NCBI GenBank assembly: GCA_023954015.1 | Contig: JAMLIS010000014.1 | Coordinates: 37,916 to 101,915 of the forward strand | Direction of reading: 5' to 3' | From: Burkholderiaceae bacterium | Lineage (GTDB): Bacteria > Pseudomonadota > Gammaproteobacteria > Burkholderiales > Burkholderiaceae_E | DNA: 64,000 bases | Shown: positions 58,503 through 64,000 of the stretch, piece by piece | How the letters are laid out: each line of letters starts with the position of its first letter | Position numbering within the stretch: the stretch's first letter is position 1 | Translations under genes and position numbers: made by a program | The notes under the pieces: model-generated | The model's input: only the letters and a program-made list of their open reading frames with translations | The model's database searches: none | Told to the model about the DNA's origin: nothing

Positions 58503-59717
58503 ATGACGGGCGACACGCGCTCAGACCTGTTCTTCCTGCCCACGTGGCCGCCGTCGGCCGACGCCGTCCTTTGGGTGTCGCTGACACTGGTCATCGCCGC
58601 ACTGCTCGGCGAGTTCGTCTATCGCTGGATGCGGCTGCCGCGGGTCGTCGGCTACGCGGCGGTAGGCACGATCGTCTCTGCCCTCGACCTGGGACTGGGA
58701 CCGGGGCTGAAGCCCGGCCTTCGATCGATCGTCGACCTGGGACTGGCGCTGCTGCTGTTCGAGCTGGGCAGCCGCATCAACCTTCGCTGGCTGCGCACGA
58801 ACCCGTGGCTGCTGGCGACGAGCCTGGCCGAATCGGCGCTCGCCTTCACCGCCGTCTACCTTGCGTTGAGCGCGATCGGCACCGACGCTCGCACGTCGAC
58901 CGCGATCGCCGCCATCGCCATAGGCACCTCGCCGGCGGTGGTCATGCGGGTCGCCTCCGAGTTCGACGCTTCGGGCCAGGTGACCGAGCGCATGATCGTG
59001 CTCACCGGGCTGAACACGTTCTACGCGGTGCTCGCCAGCAAGTTCGTCTTCGGCTGGCTGCATGCCGAATACGTCGGCAGTCTCGTGCGCGCCTTCGCGC
59101 ATCCGCTGTACCTGCTCGCCGGCTCGGCGATCGTCGCGGCGCTGCTCGCCTTCTCCGTGTCGATGATCGCGCGGCGCCTGGACCTGCGCAACGAGAACTC
59201 GACGCTGCTGCTGCTCGGCATGATCCTGCTCGCGCTGTCGATCACGAAGATGGCCAATCTCTCGACGCTGCTGGTCCCGCTGCTGGCCGGGGTGATGCTG
59301 CGCAACAGCACCGAACGACCGTGGATCTGGCCGCGCCACTTCGGCACCGCCGGCGGCGCGCTCGTGCTGATGCTGTTCGTCGTGACCGGATCGGTGTGGT
59401 CGGTGGACACGCTGCTGGCGGGCGCCCTGCTCGGTGCGGTGGTCATCGTCGCGCGCGTCGTCGCCAAGCTGGTGGCGACGACGCTGCTCGCTGCGCCGAG
59501 CGGCATCTCGCTGCGCCAGGGCGTAGCGCTCGGCGTGACGCTGATGCCGATGTCGGGTGCGGCACTGGTGATGATGGTCGAGCTGCAGAACCTGTACCCC
59601 GAATTCGCATCGCACCTGACGGCGGTGGTGTTCAGCGCGATCGCCTTCCTCGAGCTGATCGGGCCGATCGCCGTGCACCTGGCGCTGCGCTGGGTGCACG
59701 AGGAAAACATTCGCTGA
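58503..59717 (+). CDS. Cation:proton antiporter (Na+/H+ exchanger, CPA2-type)
   Basis: 404 residues from ATG 58503, with GGGAGG ahead. It has about 12 hydrophobic segments. Family elements: [63 protein letters not shown] and [14 protein letters not shown]. The protein stops after the membrane domain and carries no RCK/TrkA-N domain, unlike KefB/KefC. It should exchange K+ or Na+ for protons across the inner membrane. It begins an apparent operon with the YbdK-like ligase (8-base gap) and the amidohydrolase. Ion specificity unknown. Confidence 0.85.
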   Translation: MTGDTRSDLFFLPTWPPSADAVLWVSLTLVIAALLGEFVYRWMRLPRVVGYAAVGTIVSALDLGLGPGLKPGLRSIVDLGLALLLFELGSRINLRWLRTNPWLLATSLAESALAFTAVYLALSAIGTDARTSTAIAAIAIGTSPAVVMRVASEFDASGQVTERMIVLTGLNTFYAVLASKFVFGWLHAEYVGSLVRAFAHPLYLLAGSAIVAALLAFSVSMIARRLDLRNENSTLLLLGMILLALSITKMANLSTLLVPLLAGVMLRNSTERPWIWPRHFGTAGGALVLMLFVVTGSVWSVDTLLAGALLGAVVIVARVVAKLVATTLLAAPSGISLRQGVALGVTLMPMSGAALVMMVELQNLYPEFASHLTAVVFSAIAFLELIGPIAVHLALRWVHEENIR

Positions 59718-59725
59718 GGGAATCG

Positions 59726-60841
59726 ATGGCACTGGAACCTTTTGCCGAATCGCGCGCGCTCACGCTCGGCATCGAGCTCGAGCTGCAGATCGTCAACACG
59801 CACGACTTCGACCTGACGCACGGTGCGCACGATCTGCTGCGGCTGGTCGGCAAGCGCAAGCTGCCGGGCGAAGTGAAGCCGGAAATGACCGGCAGCATGA
59901 TCGAGCTGTCCACCGGCGTGTGCCGCGACTACGCGGAAGCGCGCGAGCACCTGGCCGAACTGCGCGACGTCCTCGTGCACTGCGCGAACCGGCTGAACAT
60001 CGGCCTGTCGGGCGGCGGCACGCACCCGTTCCAGGACTGGAGCCAGCGGCGCATCTTCGATACGCCGCGCTTCCACATGCTCTCGGAACTGTACGGCTAC
60101 CTGTCGAAGCAGTTCACGATCTTCGGCCAGCACGTGCACATCGGCTGCGCCGGGCCCGACGCGGCGCTCGTGCTGCTGCACGGCCTGTCGCGCTTCATCC
60201 CGCACTTCATCGCGCTGTCGGCTTCGTCGCCGTTCGTGCAGGGCATCGACACGGGCTTCCACTCGGCGCGGCTGAACTCGGTGTTCGCGTTCCCGCTGTC
60301 GGGCCGGGCTCCGTTCGCCCTCACCTGGGACGAGTTCTCGCGGTATTTCGACAAGATGGCGCGCACCGGCGTCGTGCAGAGCATGAAGGACTTCTACTGG
60401 GACATCCGCCCGAAACCCGAGTTCGGGACGATCGAGGTGCGCGTGCTCGACACGCCGCTCACCGTCGAGAAGGCGGCCGCGCTGGCCGCGTACATCCAGT
60501 GCGTGGCGCGCTGGCTGTCGTTCGAGCAGCCGTTTCGACCCGTCGAGGACGACTACCTCGTCTACTCCTTCAATCGCTTCCAGGCCTGCCGCTTCGGCTT
60601 CGACGGCACCTTCGTCGACCCGCAGACGGGCGAGCACCGCACGATCCGCGAGGACATCGCCGAGACGCTCGCGGAGATCGAGCAGCACGCGATCGAACTC
60701 GGCGCCGAGGACGCCTGCCGGCGCGTGCGCGAGGACATCGGCGCGCTCGGCAACGACGCGACGTGGATCCGCCAGACTTTCGAGCGCGAGAACCTGCTGC
60801 CGGAGGTCGTCCGGCAGCAGTGCCTGCGCTGGAGCCGCTGA
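59726..60841 (+). CDS. ybdK: Carboxylate-amine ligase, glutamate-cysteine-ligase type 2 (YbdK-like)
   Basis: 371 residues from ATG 59726, the expected length. The family signature is present: [13 protein letters not shown] (nucleotide/glutamate site), [42 protein letters not shown] and [26 protein letters not shown]. YbdK-like enzymes ligate glutamate to an amine or cysteine at the gamma-carboxyl, with weak gamma-glutamylcysteine ligase activity in the Escherichia coli case. The next gene, 6 bases on, is a class I amidotransferase-like gamma-glutamyl hydrolase, so the pair may make and break one gamma-glutamyl compound. Confidence 0.88.
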   Translation: MALEPFAESRALTLGIELELQIVNTHDFDLTHGAHDLLRLVGKRKLPGEVKPEMTGSMIELSTGVCRDYAEAREHLAELRDVLVHCANRLNIGLSGGGTHPFQDWSQRRIFDTPRFHMLSELYGYLSKQFTIFGQHVHIGCAGPDAALVLLHGLSRFIPHFIALSASSPFVQGIDTGFHSARLNSVFAFPLSGRAPFALTWDEFSRYFDKMARTGVVQSMKDFYWDIRPKPEFGTIEVRVLDTPLTVEKAAALAAYIQCVARWLSFEQPFRPVEDDYLVYSFNRFQACRFGFDGTFVDPQTGEHRTIREDIAETLAEIEQHAIELGAEDACRRVREDIGALGNDATWIRQTFERENLLPEVVRQQCLRWSR

Positions 60842-60847
60842 CGGGCC

Positions 60848-61642
60848 ATGGTTCCCCGGCCGCTGAAGATTGGCCTGTCGGCGCGGCTGATGCACGCGCC
60901 GCCCAGCGAGCTGGGATTCCGCGGCAAGACGCTGCAGTACCTCGAACAGTCGATCGCGCACTGGATCATGTCGCACGGCGCGATCGTGCTGATGATCCCG
61001 ACACTCGGCGCCGACGCCGGCGTGAGCCGGCGCGGCATCTCGGTGCGCAGCTACGTGCGCGAGCTCGACGGCCTGGTGCTGCAGGGCGGCGCCGACGTCA
61101 GCCCGCGCTCGTACGGCAAGCAGCCGATGCGGGCCGACTGGGCCGGAGACATCGTGCGCGACCGCTACGAGATGGAGCTGCTGCACGAGTTCATGGCGCA
61201 GGGCAAGCCGGTGCTCGGCATCTGCCGCGGCGCGCAGCTGATGAACGTCGCCATGGGCGGCACGCTGTTCCAGGACATCGCGACCGAGTGCCCGCAGGCG
61301 ATCCGGCACGTCGACAGCGACCTCTACGACGAACTGCACCACGAGATCCTCTTCGAGCCGGGCTCGCGCCTGGCCGGCCTGTACGAGGGGCTCGAGCGCG
61401 CGCAGGTCACCAGCATCCACCACCAGGCGGTCGACCGACTCGGCAGCGACCTCGTCGTGGACGCGCGCGCAAGCGCCGACGGCATCGTCGAGGCGATCCG
61501 CTGGCGCGGCGCCGGCTACGCGGCAGGGGTGCAGTGGCACCCCGAGTTCCACGGCGCGACCCAGGGCCTGCTCGACAGCGCGCCGATCGTGCTCGACTTC
61601 CTGGCCGCCGCGCAGCGGATGCGCGAACCGCAGGGCGGCTGA
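60848..61642 (+). CDS. Gamma-glutamyl-gamma-aminobutyrate hydrolase-like protein (class I GATase fold, C26)
   Basis: 264 residues. Catalytic Cys in VLGICRGAQLMNVAMGG; His and Glu in AAGVQWHPEFHG; an oxyanion strand region in LDGLVLQGGADVSPRSY; and IHHQAVDRLG, typical of PuuD-like enzymes. This group hydrolyses gamma-glutamyl amides such as gamma-glutamyl-GABA. Its gene is spaced 6 bases from the YbdK-like ligase and probably co-translated. ATG 60848 follows an earlier GTG-free stretch and gives a normal N-terminus (MVPRPLKIGLSARLM). Substrate not deducible. Confidence 0.9.
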   Translation: MVPRPLKIGLSARLMHAPPSELGFRGKTLQYLEQSIAHWIMSHGAIVLMIPTLGADAGVSRRGISVRSYVRELDGLVLQGGADVSPRSYGKQPMRADWAGDIVRDRYEMELLHEFMAQGKPVLGICRGAQLMNVAMGGTLFQDIATECPQAIRHVDSDLYDELHHEILFEPGSRLAGLYEGLERAQVTSIHHQAVDRLGSDLVVDARASADGIVEAIRWRGAGYAAGVQWHPEFHGATQGLLDSAPIVLDFLAAAQRMREPQGG

Positions 61643-61649
61643 CGACGGG

Positions 61650-61817
61650 TCAGGCCGCGCCGCGAAGACGCCGGCAGCCGCGCGGCGCGACGGCGACCGG
61701 CGCCACGCGCAGCGGCGCGCCCATTGCCGGGGCGCCCGCCGGGACGGTCGCGACGCAGCGCGGCAGCGACCAATGCCGGGCGGTGATTCGCAGGATGCGT
61801 GCGAGCTGGGGCGACAT
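61650..61817 (-). CDS. Possible small basic protein (55 residues)
   Basis: In the 333-base gap between the C26 hydrolase and DUF429 genes the minus strand has ATG 61817 preceded by GGAGGACCGAG, one of the best ribosome sites in the window. The frame codes MSPQLARILRITARHWSLPR, then a hydrophobic Ala/Pro/Val part and an Arg-rich end (RGCRRLRGAA). No family recognised; composition is compatible with chance in GC-rich DNA. The rest of the gap (61818-61975) shows no further feature. Confidence 0.35.
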   Translation of the reverse strand: MSPQLARILRITARHWSLPRCVATVPAGAPAMGAPLRVAPVAVAPRGCRRLRGAA

Positions 61818-61975
61818 CTCGGTCCTCCATGGTCGGGCTTGCTCCCGGCGTGAAGTGTCGGACTGCGTGATGACCCGCTCGTGACAGCTGCCCGTGGGGG
61901 AGCGCGACGTGCAGCGTCCGCGACCGGCGGCCGCCAGCATCGGCCCGGCGCGAATGGCCGACCTGCGGCCCGCCT

Positions 61976-62848
61976 TCAGGATGCGCCCCCTGGATCGGGC
62001 GGCACCGACACGATCCAACCCTCGACCGGGTCGATCGAATCCGGCAGGCCGTAGCGCCGCGCGCGCCGTCGCCAGCCCCAGGCCGCCTGCACCAGGCAAA
62101 GCACCGCATCGAGCAAGTCGCCGGCCGGATCCTCGATGCAGTCCCGGCGGTGCGCCGCGTCCAGCGCGAGCGGCGGCCCGAAGCCGTGCTCGCCGCGCTC
62201 GAGTTGCGCGATCATCCACTGGCGCGCCTCGCGGCGCTCGGGCGTCTGCCGCGCGCGGTCGTCGGCCTTGTACGAACGTCGCCCGACCAGCGCGCGCGCC
62301 AGGTAGCCGGGATAGCCCTCCAGGACGACCCGCAGCGGATCGCCCGGGTGCAGGCCGGGCAGGTCGACCCCGGCGGCCAGCAGCCGCGGCGCGCCCGCAT
62401 GGAGCATCAGCGCCACCGGCGGATTGACCCATTTCATCGACGGGCTCGACCCGGCCGGACGATCGGTCGCGCGGTGAGCGAACTTCGACCGGGCCGGTCT
62501 CGCGTCGCAGTACGCCCGGAACTGGCCGATCATCTGCGCGCGCGACATGGCGGCGAGGTGACGCACCGACGCCGCCCAGGCGCTGTCGCCATGCACGGGG
62601 CGGTGCGGCCAGCCGAGCGCAGCCAGCAGCGGCCTCGGAAGCCCGAACGGGAAGTCGCAGGCGGCCAGCCACGGCCCCGGCCGCCGCAGCCAGCGATCGA
62701 AGGCGTCGAGTTCGGGCAGCGCGTCGATGCGCTCGAGGCGCAGCACCGCGCCTTCGCGGCCGGCCTCGATCCGGCCGTCGGCCACCGTGATCGGCTTGCG
62801 GCGCGACGGCGCGCTGGTGAAATCGACGCCGTGCAGGAGGGTGCGCAC
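61976..62848 (-). CDS. DUF429 domain-containing protein
   Basis: 290 residues from GTG 62848, where the RNase-H-like fold begins (VRTLLHGVDFTSAPSRRKPI, with the usual early Asp). Further elements are WLAACDFPFGLPRPLLAALGW, KWVNPPVALMLHAGAPRLL, LEGYPGYLARAL and DCIEDPAGDLLDAVLCLVQAAWGW, which carry the expected late acidic cluster. The family is related to nuclease-like folds, but its reaction is unknown. It lies 17 bases downstream of the phospholipase-D-like gene on the same strand and may be co-transcribed with it. Start choice is tentative because no good ribosome site is visible. Confidence 0.78.
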   Translation of the reverse strand: MRTLLHGVDFTSAPSRRKPITVADGRIEAGREGAVLRLERIDALPELDAFDRWLRRPGPWLAACDFPFGLPRPLLAALGWPHRPVHGDSAWAASVRHLAAMSRAQMIGQFRAYCDARPARSKFAHRATDRPAGSSPSMKWVNPPVALMLHAGAPRLLAAGVDLPGLHPGDPLRVVLEGYPGYLARALVGRRSYKADDRARQTPERREARQWMIAQLERGEHGFGPPLALDAAHRRDCIEDPAGDLLDAVLCLVQAAWGWRRRARRYGLPDSIDPVEGWIVSVPPDPGGAS

Positions 62849-62865
62849 GCGTTCGGACTGCCGGG

Positions 62866-64000
62866 TCAGTAACGGCCGGGGACGCCGCTGATCGCCACGC
62901 CGATGCGCAGCACGACGAACGCGATCGCGTTGAGCATCCGGACCGGCCAGGGGCGGCGCTGGTGGTCGCGCAACTCGACCGGTACGCCGCCGCTGTCGAT
63001 GGCGGCGAGGAGCCGCTCGCGCAGCCGGCGGGCGAACGTCGCGTCGTGCACGCCGACGTTCGCCTCGCGCGCCAGCAGCAGCGAGAACGGATCGATGTTC
63101 GACGAGCCGACGGTCGCCCAGTCGTCGATGACCGCCACCTTCGCGTGCAGGAAGCTTCGCCGGTACTCGACGATCTCGACGCCGCCGCGCAGCAGTTCGT
63201 CGTACAGCGCCTGCGACCCGTAGTGCGGCAGCGGGTACTCCACCTTGCCCTGAAGCAGCAGCCGCACCCGCACGCCGCGGCGAACCGCCGCGAGCAGCGC
63301 GCGCCGGAAGCGGACTCCGGGGAAGAAATACGCGCTGGCGATCAGCACTTCGCGGCGCGCGCGGCCGATCGCGCGCAGGTAGGCGCGCTCGATCGTGCGC
63401 CGGTGCCTGAGGTTGTCGCGCAGCATGAATGCGGCGCGCATCGACCCGGCCGGCGTGACCTCGCTCGCCACCGAGTCGGGCAGGTGCAGCGGCGCGCGCT
63501 GGCCGCGCGCGTCGGGGTCGCGCCCCAGCGAGCGGTTGACCACCGAGATCTCCCACCACAGGCGCGCGGCGGCGACGTGCACCTGCGCGACCAGCGGGCC
63601 GCGCACGCGCACCGCGTAGTCGAGCCGCGGATGCTCGAGCCGGCCGTGCTTCGGGTCGAACAGGTCGTCCAGCATGTTGATCCCGCCGACGAAGGCGACG
63701 CGCCCGTCGATCACCGCCAGCTTGCGGTGCAGCCTGCGCAGCCGCTGGCGATCGAGCGAGAAACGACGTCGTTCGGGGCGGAAGGTCTCGACGAGCACCC
63801 CCGCCTCGCGCAGCGTCCGGGTCCAGTCTCCGCGGTGGCGAACCGTGCCGAAGCCGTCGACGATCACGTGCACGCTCACGCCGCGGCGCGCCGCCGCGGC
63901 CAGCGCCGCCGCGATCCGCCGGCCGCTGCGATCGTCCTCGAAGATGTACGTCTCGAGGTAGATTCCGTGGGCCGCCGCCGCGACGTCCAGCTCGAGCGCC
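62866..64000 (-). CDS. Phospholipase D/cardiolipin synthase-like protein, cut by window edge
   Basis: The frame stays open to the right end, so the N-terminus is missing; about 378 codons are visible. It has two HKD motifs: HRKLAVIDGRVAFVGGIN and, about 190 residues later, HAKVAVIDDWATVGSSNIDP. GIYLETYIFEDDRSGRRIA at the start is the canonical beginning of a bacterial ClsB-type domain. The C-terminus (PVRMLNAIAFVVLRIGVAIS) is hydrophobic and may sit in the membrane. Cardiolipin synthases of this type transfer a phosphatidyl group between phospholipids at the inner membrane. ClsB versus ClsC cannot be settled without the missing part. Confidence 0.87.
   Translation of the reverse strand, partial: ALELDVAAAAHGIYLETYIFEDDRSGRRIAAALAAAARRGVSVHVIVDGFGTVRHRGDWTRTLREAGVLVETFRPERRRFSLDRQRLRRLHRKLAVIDGRVAFVGGINMLDDLFDPKHGRLEHPRLDYAVRVRGPLVAQVHVAAARLWWEISVVNRSLGRDPDARGQRAPLHLPDSVASEVTPAGSMRAAFMLRDNLRHRRTIERAYLRAIGRARREVLIASAYFFPGVRFRRALLAAVRRGVRVRLLLQGKVEYPLPHYGSQALYDELLRGGVEIVEYRRSFLHAKVAVIDDWATVGSSNIDPFSLLLAREANVGVHDATFARRLRERLLAAIDSGGVPVELRDHQRRPWPVRMLNAIAFVVLRIGVAISGVPGRY

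Overview
The window looks like chromosomal DNA of a high-GC betaproteobacterium, probably Burkholderiales. The clues are an EpsE/EpsF/EpsG/EpsL-type exopolysaccharide locus, a beta-oxidation operon in a Burkholderiales-like arrangement, and strong G/C third-position bias almost throughout. That assignment is inference; there is no rRNA or tRNA marker, and I saw no CRISPR array, insertion sequence or phage.

Layout. (1) 1-7921: exopolysaccharide and glycan genes. On the minus strand run chain-length protein EpsF, its tyrosine-kinase partner EpsG, a polymerase/ligase-type membrane protein and a flippase cut by the left edge. A GT14 and a GT2 glycosyltransferase and a GSA-type aminotransferase follow. 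The first ~2 kb and ~4.2-6.6 kb look AT-richer than the rest. (2) 7984-15519 (minus): an unknown membrane protein, then a tight seven-gene sugar operon (C-methyltransferase, DUF4910 aminopeptidase-like protein, two nucleotidyltransferases, PIG-L deacetylase, RmlC-like epimerase, SDR). (3) 15658-19516: polysaccharide export protein, EpsL-like outer-membrane barrel and the initiating phosphoglycosyltransferase. Blocks 1-3 together would make, lipid-link, polymerise and export a decorated polysaccharide.

(4) 19559-30919: a complete type I secretion locus. Two giant Ig-repeat adhesins share an N-terminal module and flank TolC, ABC and HlyD genes; a strong hairpin terminator ends it. (5) 30988-47843: a second flippase diverges from a biosynthetic operon holding a C-A-T-C-A-T-TE NRPS, two stand-alone acyl ligase-carrier didomain proteins, a lytic transglycosylase set between them, a vestigial condensation-domain ORF and an Sfp-type PPTase. 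A convergent Atm1-like ABC exporter follows. This is the most unusual part of the window: the first two thirds of one adenylation subdomain is copied almost exactly in the other, and the vestigial ORF suggests that an NRPS gene was lost.

(6) 47900-56113: thioesterase and a beta-oxidation operon (TetR, acyl-CoA dehydrogenase, DUF2147, FadB-like fusion, thiolase, enoyl-CoA hydratase) with a palindromic operator candidate and a 21-bp tandem repeat inside it. (7) 56227-64000: SLC13-type transporter, Na+/H+-antiporter-type protein, a YbdK-like ligase paired with a gamma-glutamyl hydrolase, a DUF429 protein and a phospholipase-D/cardiolipin-synthase protein cut by the right edge.
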